Assembly: GCA_034698045.1 (NCBI GenBank)
Contig: JAQGAU010001060.1
Span: 1-21,753 of the forward strand
Source: Paramacrobiotus richtersi
Taxonomy: Eukaryota > Tardigrada > Eutardigrada > Parachela > Macrobiotidae
Direction: 5' to 3'
DNA: 21,753 bases
Positions 8,775-20,011 of the stretch are shown piece after piece. A program made the position numbers and the translations under genes. Each line of letters opens with the position of its first letter. Position 1 is the stretch's first letter. Below the pieces are notes generated by a model. It was given only the letters and a program-made list of their open reading frames with translations. It ran no database searches and was not told the origin of the DNA.

Positions 8775-10662
8775 TCCAAGCCGTTCTTTCGCAAGTACCT
8801 GGTTATTGAGTGCACGTCAGATGATTAGAGATTCCTCTGAGAAATCTGAAACAGTTGTATAATAACTAGGTAATAGCTCTCCGCTGATGCTGGCGATGAA
8901 GACCGGAGCGCTAAAGGTCAGCTTTTGTAAAAGATCCCCTTTTGATTGTCTTGAACTGCGCATGCAAGGGTTTTCCGCTCTGGCCAGTCTTAAACACCTG
9001 TATCGACTGATATTAGCGGTATGTACGTAATCCTTCATAACTTTGTGATTTTTTTGAAAAGTATGGTTCAAAAACAATAGGGTTCCAGAACTCGTAATGA
9101 GAAACATGCTTGTTAAATTTCAAGCAAATCGGACCGTTTTAAAGAGAGTTATCGTGTCCCACATGATAAACACTTTCGTAGAGAAAAATGCGTTCGAGCT
9201 GAGTAGAGAGACCTCCTCTCCGCACCGGTCGATTACATAATTAGAACCGACATAAACAGTGTAAAGGTGCAGGACAAATTCAGGATGAGATCCGGTGATT
9301 GGAGTGGCGGAATGTCAACCGTGGGGATGCGGTTTGGCCTCGATGAGGAACAAGAAATAAAGTGGAGCACACTTCTTTTGTCACGGGCATAAAGCCCGGG
9401 ATCCTAGGCTAGTAACATGTTTATTGGCCGAACCAGCTGCCTTGAATCGATGGATTAATAACATAAAAGCTTTCACGTGTGCAGTATATTATTGTCTACA
9501 GATTCGTTATTCAGTAATCTGATGTGTGGAATCTGAGAAGGTCATACGAGTAAAAAACCCCGATTACATACAGTACATTACCACTAAGCCCCGCTCTCAG
9601 GAGAGATCATGTTTACCACCACGGTCTGTCGTGGGCGTGTTAATTTGATATCCTACCACAGTACTCGTAATGAATGTATAAACACACTACTGCGATCAAG
9701 TTTAAGTTAGAATTAACCGCATAACGAAACATTCTTTGAGACATTGGTAGAGCGATAACACTGAAATGTGCAAACTGAGCGTAAGCGAAACCATGCTGGT
9801 TGCAATAAAACATGAACCAAAGCATGCATTCTGGAGCAATCTCCAATCTCCGACTTGAGAGCTTCGATTCTAGAGTAACCGCTGGAGATAATCCAAAATG
9901 TCCAAGATAGATGCAGTGTGTTATATTTTTCTTGAATCAAATTAGTGATTTTCTGGGTTAATTTATATTTAGGCTGGTAACATGTAAGTTTTCTTAAATA
10001 ATTATGTGGTAACAGTTAATGATTAATGCCTTAATTCTGAGCGTCATTCGATAGTTCCGCCAAGCCCCTCTGTGACTGGATAATCGTTTTAGTCTCTATT
10101 CGAAGTGCTCGTACGCATGAAAGGGTTATGGGCATAACAATGAAATGCAGATCGTTGGCGGTTATTACAGTATACGTATGCATGCATATATTCCAATCGA
10201 AGCTTGGATTGTTAAGGTCATGGAGAAGGCTCTTTTACTTGAAATACAAAAGTCTGCGCATAAGACTGACCATACGTATACTAGTAATACAACTGCAGTC
10301 TGCGGTTGTGCTGTAAACATTAGCTATCGCGTGCGTGCGCAGATCCCATAAATATTACGAGGACGTATTCTTTTCGATCAGTCCCCACACACTAGACAGC
10401 AACTTGCTAGGGTGAACTGTTTCTGCAGCAACTGCCAATGTTAGTGACTGTCTTGTCATATTGACGCTGTGCTACGAACATTCATGTCCAAATAAAGATA
10501 ATCTTCTTAACCCACCGTCAGTTCGATATAATATGGAGTCATGTGAACGCTTGAACGATTGTATCCATTAGATGCAGAAAAACGAAGTCACTTTGTCATT
10601 TTCGCACTTCCTCGAAGTGTGACCAAGAATACAGGCAATGAGGCAATTATGTAAAGGAAAGA

Positions 10663-10739
10663 GCAGGAACACCGCGGATAAAACTGGAACATGGAGACGA
10701 AGAGTCTTTTGGTTCTAACTTCGTCCGCAGTGTTCCTGC
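10663..10739. repeat. Inverted repeat with 16-bp arms
   Basis: GCAGGAACACCGCGGA (10663-10678) and TCCGCAGTGTTCCTGC (10724-10739) pair with one mismatch, a C opposite an A (a G-T pair in one RNA orientation), around a 45-nt loop. It could be a hairpin RNA or the ends of a very small decayed inverted-repeat element. Confidence 0.75.
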
Positions 10740-12722
10740 GACCAGTGATGGAGTTTCATGGACGCGGGGCCGGCCGTCATCAAAAACCAAGTGTCAAGTG
10801 GTGTTTCGGACACAGAATCATCCTGCGAGATCTGAAATAAAGAACAAGCTTTGGAAAGCGTGTGCTATAATATAGATCACTGTCTAGTCGAATCGCGCTC
10901 ATAATGAACTTTGGGCAAAAATCTCGGGCCCCCTTCCCCGCCCTCCGTACTGTGTCTGTTAGAGATCTCGTTAGATTACTGGTCCAAGTTTTGGCTGTAG
11001 TTATATCTGTATGTACCTCATCAGTCGTAATTATAGGCCCAAGTTTTCCGCTGCATGCGAGATGATCATGAGCTAGATTTACCTCGACGTAGAATTATCA
11101 CAAATCCTCGGACGACCCTGACATCGATCGGCCTGGGAGTTTGGGTGACAAAGAAACAAGTACAAACCCCGCGCCGATTACGAATAATAATACAGGAAAT
11201 TTGATGTGAGCACAGTAAATATATGCAGCGAACAGGAAGTACCGTTTACTTGCCTGTTCGCTGGAGATACACTGTAACATTATTCACTTTGCAGTAGCGC
11301 ATAAACACAACAAACAGATTTTGAATGAATCCATTTGAAAGTAAATGATGTGCTAATAATTATTATAATATGAAGGCTATTAGACTGACTTATTAGTGGC
11401 AAATGCGCACCTTCTGAAATGATAAGTTACAATGGTGCGGATTTACCGGGTTAAGCTGAGCATAGATGCCGTTTACGCCGATTTAGCAAGGATTGCGGGA
11501 GGAGAGTTGAAAATGCAGGTGGATCGATTAATCTATACTATGAATATTTGGAATGCTTTAGCACGCACCTTAATTCGAGCATCTGAAAAGGTCAATGCAG
11601 CAAAAACGTACTTTTTTTGCGGCTAAAGGTAGGGCATAATTGTGCAATATATATATGAAAACAAAGTAGGAAATCAATAAGACCGCAACTAATAATCGCC
11701 AGTGATCTGCCCTACATAGTTGTTCTCATAAATTATACAGCTTTTCAGCCGTTCGGTTGCGGAATATGTCTGTGTCCAGTACGAGTATCCTTGCATCCCG
11801 TACAATTAATTGTTACACTTATTCAGCAGATTAGCGAGAGACAAGTACCAAAATTTTAACAAGATTTAAATAGAAGTTAATAAATGTGTTACAGTAACTG
11901 ATGCCCGTGCATTATGTGCATACTTGTTTCCTAAATCAGAAACGAAAATTTCCTACGGAAACAGGATATGTACCAAACGTACAGTGCCGGGCTTATTGTA
12001 CCGCCTTTGTATCGTTTATCGTTTATGTATGTGCGTTCAATATTTTGGGCGGTTTGCTGGTCAGCACCGATAACCAGTCCTAAAGAACATTTAGAACAAT
12101 CAAAACAAACAGATCTTTACAGTTTGCAGTACACAAAATATTAACGAGCCTATCACACAGACTGTGACACAGTTAAACCTGACGGTTCGCAGTTTCTGAG
12201 TAGGACTACGAAACTTTTGGGGAGCAGACTCCATCGATAGCATAGCAACTGTATTGTTTCGTCATCTGCATCATAAGAAATCGTCACAATCAATAATCCG
12301 TATAATTCCCAACAAGGTGGGCATATCGATAGAATATAATATGGCTGCGCGCAAATTCCCAGAGTTTCAGAATGCGTAATGTGTGTGTTAGAAGACTGTT
12401 TCGTAAAAAAATGGCAGATGGACATAGCTGTGTGTATGGCACAGCGGCATGATAACACAAATTCAACCTGACGATGTTCCTCCGGAAGATGTTTCTAATC
12501 AAATACCTGTTAATACAAAATGCCATTCATTTTATAAAAAATGTTGCGATGCCGACTGAATTCTTCTCGTCGGTCAGTTTGTAGGCCTCGTGGCTGGGGC
12601 GCTTTTGTTTTATAGCCAGTGCAGCAGCTACGTGTTTCAGCCGCTCTGGTCGTCAGCGATCTGTAGTGCAAACGGGGGAGAAACTCAAGTTGTTGGTCAA
12701 GGGTAACGCGCAGCGTCCTCGT

Positions 12723-12758
12723 ACGTAGCCGGCATACTACGTGCGAGAGATATCTCGC
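12723..12758. repeat. Two adjoining short hairpins
   Basis: ACGTAG and CTACGT (12723-12742, 8-nt loop) are followed directly by GCGAGA and TCTCGC (12743-12758, GATA loop). Each arm is only 6 bp, so chance is possible; the direct abutment is the only reason to list it. Confidence 0.4.
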
Positions 12759-13155
12759 GCGCAGAACTGACCAATATAAAAATTAAGATCAGTTTGTCGT
12801 GGAGAGACGTGTACAACGCTTCAGATGCTGAATACCAGTAAGTATTGTTAACTCTTGCTGTCATCTGCGATTCATTTTCCAATATATATTCATTTCCCAA
12901 TATACCTTAAGCGTATCCACACACGTAGACTATGGTAGCGCAGATTCTGTCTCTTGAAAAACTAAATGTGCTAATGCGGAGGACACGAGATCGGTCGTAA
13001 GACGACCGTAAAGAAAACAATCCAAGCATCATCATTCCCAAGGCAACATAAAAAAGCGCTTTTCTTTGATTCTAAACAATAGGATCACATTGCACTCCGC
13101 CCGTTGGATAGAAAGCGGAACACTTTACGGGGTTAATGCGCAGAGCTAAACGCGT

Positions 13156-16100
13156 TCAGGAGTCGCGGGTTCTGCGGACAGGTTCCAGTAAGGAGTCAAA
13201 GTTCTCCGTCTTGACGATGGCCTGCGGGAACTTATCGAGGATACCGCGGATAATGCGGTCGGACGGCGGCTGTACCGGAACGAAGGGCGCCTCAAATGGG
13301 TGCTCGGTGTAACGGAAAAAGCCACCGCGTTCCTGCACCGAGCCACGGGCGTGTTTGTCCTTCAGCACGCGGTTGGACATGGCCTGTTTGTCCACCTGCC
13401 GTTGGAAGATGTTCTCCTCATAGGTGCCCTGCAAGTTTATACTTTACAGCAAATTACGGACACCGTACATCAGCAACGATACAAGGCCGACAACTAGACA
13501 ATACGAGTTTACTGTTCCGACAACAAGAAACCTAGTGCTATTCTCAATATCTGTGCCGAATAAACCGGCTTAGGCATAGGTAGTAAGTTGCATACCGGCC
13601 GGGCACTGGATGTCTAGTTGTTGGTACTTGGAACAGTAAACTCAACGTGTCTAAGTTTCGGCACCTGCCTTCTACGGTACTTTTACAATCTGACAACACC
13701 CCAATCAAAAAGTTACTATATTATAGAAAACTACCAGAAATAGGTCATTTATAAAATATATCACACAAAAAGCGAAAAAATATATAAAAATATCTATACA
13801 TAAAAAAATAGAGAAAAAAAATTGAAAACCGTCAAAACGAAATACAAAATGGTTGTGAAAACCAGGTTTTCGCGGTGTAAGCAGTCGGACAGGAGTGGCA
13901 CTGCACCATACATACCGCAGTGACCAGGCGATAGACATGCACCGGCTTGGTCTGGCCGTAGCGGTACGTGCGGAATGAGGCCTGTAGGTCGACAGTGGGG
14001 TTCCACATGGGCTCCAGCAGTACCACGCGACTGGCGCCGGTCAGATTGATACCTTGACCGGCCGCCTTGGTGGACAAGAGGAACACATAGCAGCTGTGAT
14101 CAAAATAAAACTACCATTAACAGCCGCTTCCCCAGCACAAAAATATACTATGTTACCAGCGCCTGAGATGTCAGACGGATGTTCAGTAATAACAATCTTA
14201 GATTAATCACAAGAAACCTCAACCGAAGAAAGAGTGGTGAGTGTTATAGAGTAAACAATGCAGTTGTTCTCTTAATTACTACCGAGCGGCTTCGGCAAAG
14301 CAACACGGTAAATGCAATTTTTAGTGGAGAAAAGTCACTGATATGTAGATAATTGTAAGTCACTGTAACGTTAGATATGTAGTAACGTACACGCAGTTCG
14401 AACAAGGAATACAATAGTCAACTACTGACAATACATAATTTCTAAGAATAGTTTAGTAACAAATGCCACGCAGCGCCACGCCCACCTGCGGGCTTTGTTG
14501 AACTTATCGATGAGTACCGGTCGCCTAGCCTGCGGGACACTGCCGTCCAGGGCCAGGTAGTTCATGCCGCGCCGCATTTCAATGGCCACACCACTACTAC
14601 TGCGCAGCTTCTCCTGCCCAATAGCCAACAGTAACTCCTCCACGACCGACAGCACCACTCTGCGCTCTGAGAATATCAACCTAACACAAGAAACCAACAC
14701 CGTGGAAGAGATATTGTTGCTGTTGTTCTCCGATTACGTAGCTTACAGCTTTTCGTCGTTGGTCACGCACTGCACGATGATTTCGTGCAGAATGGCCGTT
14801 TTGGCACCCAGTGACACATCCAGCCGTTCACCTGCAGGGAGAAGACCCCCAAAGTACGCTGTGAACGGTTCCGAGCCATCTATCCCTTCCACATCCGATG
14901 TATGATCACTGCGCGTACGGGTGATATAAACGACCGAGCAACGTATGTCCAAAATGTATCACATATCGTACCCTTCTTCATCCTCGCTTTGCTGCTCCTT
15001 GGGCTTTTTCTTCATATAGTTCTTGTGAGCCTACAATCAAGTTCCTATCAGTCAAATTAAATGAAATGTAATAACAAAAATAAATTCGAAATTCAGCCAA
15101 TTAAGCAAAATTAAAAATGAAATTACTAAAACAACAATAATTTCAAGGATAATTCACTGAGAATCCCTGGACAAAAGCAAACATACCTTGCTGCGTTCAT
15201 TGTCCTGGTCCTTCTGTACACAGCGCGGATGGAAGCAGATGAGCTGTGCACTCCTAGTGCAGGAGAGGCGGTCGTTCGTGTTGCCGCCTTCCAGCTGGAA
15301 CTGCTTCGTAAAGGCTACGTACAACGCTTTCTGCAGCGGTGTCAGGCGCAGCCAAAGAACGTGTTCCGTCTTGGGTGGCAGGCGTTCCAGCAGGATTTCC
15401 GCGCCCTTTAGTTGCAGACAGGCCGACAGGTACTCGCGCAGTACATCACTGCGTTTCTGCATTGTTATCCTCTCCACTGCGCCGGCGTCCGGCCGGGAGC
15501 CGTCCTTGATGGGCGTTGAGAAGCGGTTAACAAATTCCCGGCGTGTACCCAACAGAAACGGCTTGACGAAGTTTACCATGGTGAAATCTCCAAACATACA
15601 TGTAGTCAGTACAGCATACCATGTAATAATACAAATATGCAAATACAAACCGATTCTCACTGGTTACGTATTCAAGATAAATTTTGTTCTGCGCACTGTT
15701 CCTACCATCCATGGTAGGAAATTGGGCGGAGAATAAAAAATCTACCTAAGCACTATATAAAATATATATCAATAATTGTACTTACATTCCTCCAGGTTGT
15801 TCTGCATTGGCGTGCCGGTGAGGGCGATGCGGGCGCCAGTGGAAATCTGCGAGACCGCAATGGTGCGGGCCGATTTATAGTTTTTTAGCTCGTGTGCCTC
15901 GTCGCAAACCACGATGTCCGGCCCTAATATACCCTTAATCATTACATCAGAGACTAATTTCATATCCAACAAGTTGTCAAGTAAGTCAGTGGCACCAATT
16001 GTGGTTATGTAAAATACATCTCTAATGAAGGCATATCATCCACTAGGTTTTCCTGATTACCTGGATCCAGGAGATAGCGAGGAAACTCGTCTGCCTTGCA

Positions 16101-19100
16101 CAAGGTGGTAAACATGGCATACGACATGATCAGCACGCCCCCATCCCGTTTCCAGCGCTCCATCACTCGCAGTCGATCGGCGACGCTCTTCCGACCCGTA
16201 AGCGTGTAGGGCTGTACAGCAATGGAAAAACCAGTCAGCACTGCAATCCACCATGGCTGGAGCCATATACTGTACATAATATTATATGCTTACCTTGATG
16301 GTCAGGCCTTTAGGGATACCCTTCATCCACTGATTAACCTCGTTCTCCCAGTTGCCCACTGTCGACGCCGGACACAGCACCAGGAACGAATCCAGATTCA
16401 GCGCTTCGTTGGACAAGATCGCTTGCAAAAGACATATCACCTAGCCGGAGTGCACAAACATGTAAGAATATTCCTGCCTTCCAGCTCGATCTGCATTGCT
16501 TGCAACGGTCCACTACTAAATTCCAAAATCCTACTAGTATTCTAGAATTAAACACAACGTATACCAACCTGGACGGTTTTTCCCAAGCCCATGGAATGCG
16601 CCAAAATGCATCCACCAAACGGATGCGTGCGCGAGTACTCGTAGGATTCGACGACATTGCGGTACATGAACTTGACGCCGCCCTTCTGATGCTCCTCCAA
16701 CTTGTTCCACAGTTCAGGATGCACCTCCACCTTGAATTCCGTTCCATCCTCCTCGAACTGATCCAAAATACCACCGTCATACTGTAAAGCAGTCAGTATC
16801 ATCCCAAGTCCAATCGATATGAACAAGTATCAGATATGTACATAATTAAATCAAGTAAGGAGCTGAAAACGAAGACAAATTCAAATAAGAAAGGCAAGTA
16901 AGTTAATGATACAAAAACCTATAGAAGTATGTAAGTTATTTTAAACCGAAATGTAAAACCATACGGTTAGCTGTCGTACCACGAGTAATTCTTCCAGACG
17001 ATCTTGACGTTGCATTTCGCGCAACAACGCCTGTTTGCTTTCCCTTTGCAACTCATTATCTTTCTGAATCCCCGTCACGCGCACCTAAACCATTCGACTC
17101 AAGTATACCAACACAGATCTTCTGTGATCTCACAACTCTTTACCGGTCTGAGTTTCTTGTCCACAACTAAGTGTTTCTTGTCCACAATCGGTCTGAGTTT
17201 CTTGTCCATAATTAAGTGTCTCTTGTCCACAATCGGTTTCGGACTAAAATCGGGAATCTCCGCGACGGAATCATCCGAGCTCTCCACCACATCATCCTCA
17301 TCCACATCGTGATCCATATCAACATCCTCCTCCTCCTCATCCACACCATAGTCCTCATCATCCATATCATCATCCCCTGCTCCCGACTCGACATCCGCTT
17401 CCGCAGCATCGCGCTCTGATGTCTCATACTCTGAATCAGATTCCAGCGCTTGACGCGCGCTCTGGCACCGAGATTTTCGGTGCTGTTGAAGATTTTCGGA
17501 ATCTGCTGGAGATTTTGGTGCACCAATCACGCCTCTGGACTCGTCATCCTCCCGTCTGCGTTTGGATGGTATCTTCACCGTTCTCTCTCCGGAACTTCGG
17601 GGACAATTTGAAATGCTGCGTCCCCATGAATCTTCGGCACATTTATCGTTGTTCCCTTCCACGGCTGGATCTTCCCCGAGAAGCTCAGCGATATCCGCCA
17701 GCAATTCAGCATCCGAGACATCGTACACCTTCTCTGGCAGCTCCGTGTGCGAATGGGTGGTAGTGCTTTGCGGTCCAGATTCCTCTGGCACGCTTCGGTC
17801 AGAAGTGGGCTCGTCATCCTGATGTCCCGAGGCCGGACCCGAGGACGACGTTTCGTTGCCAGCAGCACCTTTGGTTTTTTTCCGCCGCGCTTTCAGCCCG
17901 GCGCGTCGCTCTTCATCCGCTTCGTTCAATCCCCTAAGGACGCCATCTACGAACTCATTCACGCCTAAAAAAAACAAAATACGAAACCAGTGCTGAAAAC
18001 AGGTAGCATAATTTACCTGAATCGATTTCCATATCCGCTGAATCATCGTCCTCATCTGCAGGGCAAATCGTTCCAGCATAAACATGGACAGCACAAACTG
18101 TAGCAGGCTTTACCTGACAGAACATCCTCAACAATTTCCTGTGCGTTTCGCTCCACATTCACTTCCTCGAGGCTGTCATCGGAATCTGGGTAATCCTGCA
18201 AAACGGCACACAAATCCAGTGTACATCTTGTGAATGTGTAACGTCTGCTTACCAGATCGATGTCACCGGCCTGGGCCAGAATATCCGCGAGATCAATGCC
18301 CTGCGAAAAGCAGCATACCAATAATATCCGTTCCAAACACTGGCAAACAGCGGTGCCCACTTACGAACAACTTATTCCTGTTCCTTTTCGTTGGCTGACG
18401 AGTCTTTGGGACATCGGATCTCCTATCTTCAATCGCTACTGTTTCCTGCGCATCCACCATACCATCCATCACTTCTTCAACCTAGAAAAACATCAGCTTC
18501 TGCACTGTGAACCAGTAATTTCCAGAAAGAATCTTTACCGCATTCGTTACGATGGACACGTCGAAATCTTCATCCTCTCCACTGCTCAGATCTACAGAGG
18601 AACACTTTTAACAAAATCCATTTCGTTAGCAAGTCTGCTGCCTGGAAATTTATTATTACTACTGTACAGCAGTGAATCGGTTTCACTACTATACTCCAGA
18701 GAGTATAGTATTCGAAGAAGGAGGATTCGAAACAAATGTTACGTTTAATTTTCTCTACTAACCTTCATCGCTCTCCACAGCAGCACGCACATTCACTCTT
18801 TCCTTCGGTTCGTCATGTGCGAAAAAGGAAGCAAATTCCCGATCCAACTGCTCCAGTTCTTCGACTGTGGCGTTCGCATTCATCAACGCCTCAAGATATT
18901 TGTGGAATTCATCACGCGGAGGCAAGGGAGCCAATGGAATTCGAACGTCGCTAGCGGCCACCGTAGAACTCTCACCACAGTGAGCAGAAGTAGAAGCTGT
19001 CGCATGTTGACTGTTCGTACGAAACTCCGTTCCTAGCGGGAGAGAACCTTGCAGGATCAAGGCATCTTCCATACCCACATCGTCAGCTTCCAGCTGAGCA

Positions 19101-19378
19101 GAATTCTCCGCAGCGAGATCCTCACTGTTCGAAGGATATGTGGTGTTTCTTGTCGTCGGAACAAACCGCGTGATTGCAGATAAGGGAAGCAGCTCCTCGC
19201 GGACATCCAGTACCAGCACACCGACGGGCCGAAGCAGATCGTTCAAGAGAATCCGCACGTCCTCTGGCTGACGGTCCACGGTTGAAATGGTGACGGTGAA
19301 GCGTTTCTTGTACATGGTGTCTCCAGTACACAATACATTAATAACCAGATCGCCCAGGTCCCGGGATGCGCTATTCCA
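13156..19378 (-). CDS. RAD54L2: SNF2-family ATPase RAD54L2/ARIP4
   Basis: ARIP4 is an ATRX-related DNA translocase; in mammals it binds SUMO-modified partners and acts on trapped topoisomerase II. Minus-strand exons: 18763-19378, 18539-18591, 18365-18481, 18253-18300, 18114-18195, 18017-18055, 17144-17964, 16965-17084, 16569-16781, 16294-16440, 16061-16211, 15786-15923, 15187-15587, 14972-15030, 14747-14908, 14486-14680, 13916-14093, 13156-13428; all joins keep phase. Counted from ATG 19315 the protein has 1249 residues. Residues 1 to about 600 are acidic and low-complexity. Motif I is [13 protein letters not shown] (668-680, Lys679), motif II DEAH (789-792), motif [12 protein letters not shown] (816-824), motif [13 protein letters not shown] (1137-1147). 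The C-terminal [20 protein letters not shown] matches vertebrate ARIP4 (LKYPHLITKEPFEHESLL), which separates it from ATRX. No ADD domain. Exon 1 is open beyond ATG 19315 to an acceptor at 19379-19380, so an upstream exon is likely; 19433-19510 joins in phase (1296 residues). DEAH and LTGTP replace human DEGH and LTGYP. Confidence 0.9.
13495..13653. repeat. Inverted repeat in the last RAD54L2 intron
   Basis: GAGTTTACTGTTCC (13505-13518) pairs exactly with GGAACAGTAAACTC (13630-13643). Beyond an unpaired 4-nt step TAGACA pairs with TGTCTA, giving 24-bp arms with 20 matches. Inside the loop lies TGTCTAGTTG (13611-13620), the complement of CAACTAGACA (13491-13500), so two alternative pairings compete. 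It may be a small decayed inverted-repeat element or an RNA fold in the 487-nt intron. Confidence 0.75.
17145..17234 (-). repeat. 45-bp coding tandem duplication in RAD54L2
   Basis: Two direct 45-bp copies (17145-17189 and 17190-17234) differ at three positions and encode two 15-residue units, [15 protein letters not shown] and [15 protein letters not shown]. Each unit is itself a doubled VDKK/MDKK-type half. They end the large acidic exon (residues about 542-571), right before the segment leading to the ATPase domain. The high identity suggests a recent duplication. Confidence 0.9.
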
Positions 19379-19432
19379 CTAGGATGTCGATGTCACGCGT
19401 AAATGAGAATCACAAGTATTGAGACAACATAC

Positions 19433-19510
19433 AAATAAGTGATGATAAAATAACTTTTTAATTGCGGTGGGAAAGATTGATCCAAACAAAATATAGAAGG
19501 AAGTCTGCAT
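19433..19510 (-). CDS. Possible first coding exon of RAD54L2 (tentative)
   Basis: ATG at 19510 opens 26 codons ending at a GTATGT donor; a 54-nt intron ending CCTAG joins in phase 0 to the open part of the next exon ([15 protein letters not shown]...). The intron length and both splice signals match the rest of the gene. Against it, the 26 codons are AT-rich and hydrophobic (FYILFGSIFP), unlike a nuclear protein's N-terminus, so the true first exon may be elsewhere or translation may start at 19315. Confidence 0.35.
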
Positions 19511-20011
19511 ATGGAACTGAGAGTGGAATGCAAACTGCGTGAATGGCGATGGATAAGCGGCTACTCGGCTGTCTGGTGAACCGTGAGTGGTGTCGGTGCC
19601 TAGTGCTGAGTCATCCCCACTAAAGCGTAACTGGACAGAAGAGCGTGACTCACGCGAGAAATCCCGTTGCGATCATTCAGCAAGTTTTTTTTACTCCTTA
19701 CAATTAATGCAGTATCCACAACATAACGCTAATTCTTCAGAACATGAAATATACCAAGAAAGCGATAATACTCTCCAACATGCGCGAATTGAGCATAAGC
19801 AATACCACATCAAATTCCAATACAACTGGAATCAAAGCCGAAGATGAATAAAACCACTTCTGCACTTACAGTCATCCGCAGAAATAAAATCATAAAAATA
19901 AAACAGAGACTCCCAAATCACATTGAGAGTACAAATTGTGCATAAACCTACGCTGTAAAACCAAGTAAAACACGAAAGCCCCGGCGATGAATCAGCAAAT
20001 ATATTAAATTT
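19511..20011. other. Spacer between cystathionine gamma-lyase and RAD54L2
   Basis: Both flanking genes are on the minus strand, so this spacer should hold the 3' untranslated region of the lyase gene and the promoter of RAD54L2. The part at 19500-19680 is GC-richer and stays open in the RAD54L2 frame back to a TGA near 19672. I see no TATA box or other defined element. Confidence 0.4.

Larger units (their letters stand above)
8015..13155. other. Gene-poor stretch of about 5.1 kb
   Basis: This stretch separates the 3' end of the AT-hook gene from the 3' end of RAD54L2, so two convergent genes face each other across it. No frame is longer than about 110 codons, and none matches a family or links to plausible splice sites. 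Its base composition is visibly less AT-rich than the introns on either side. It holds a 46-bp palindrome (8232-8277), a GC-rich hairpin (8719-8774), a spaced inverted repeat (10663-10739) and two adjoining small hairpins (12723-12758). I see no transposase, reverse transcriptase, tRNA or satellite. It could hold noncoding RNA genes, but nothing shows one. Confidence 0.6.

Noticed and set aside
11432-11626. 64-codon plus-strand frame starting MVRIYRVKLSIDAVYADL
   Set aside because: Protein-like in part, but short, isolated in the gene-poor stretch and without family resemblance or a nearby polyadenylation signal.
13156-19378. ATRX as the identity of the SNF2 gene
   Set aside because: The C-terminal [16 protein letters not shown] block and [13 protein letters not shown] fit ARIP4/RAD54L2 better than ATRX, and there is no ADD zinc-finger domain, though its absence alone would not exclude ATRX.
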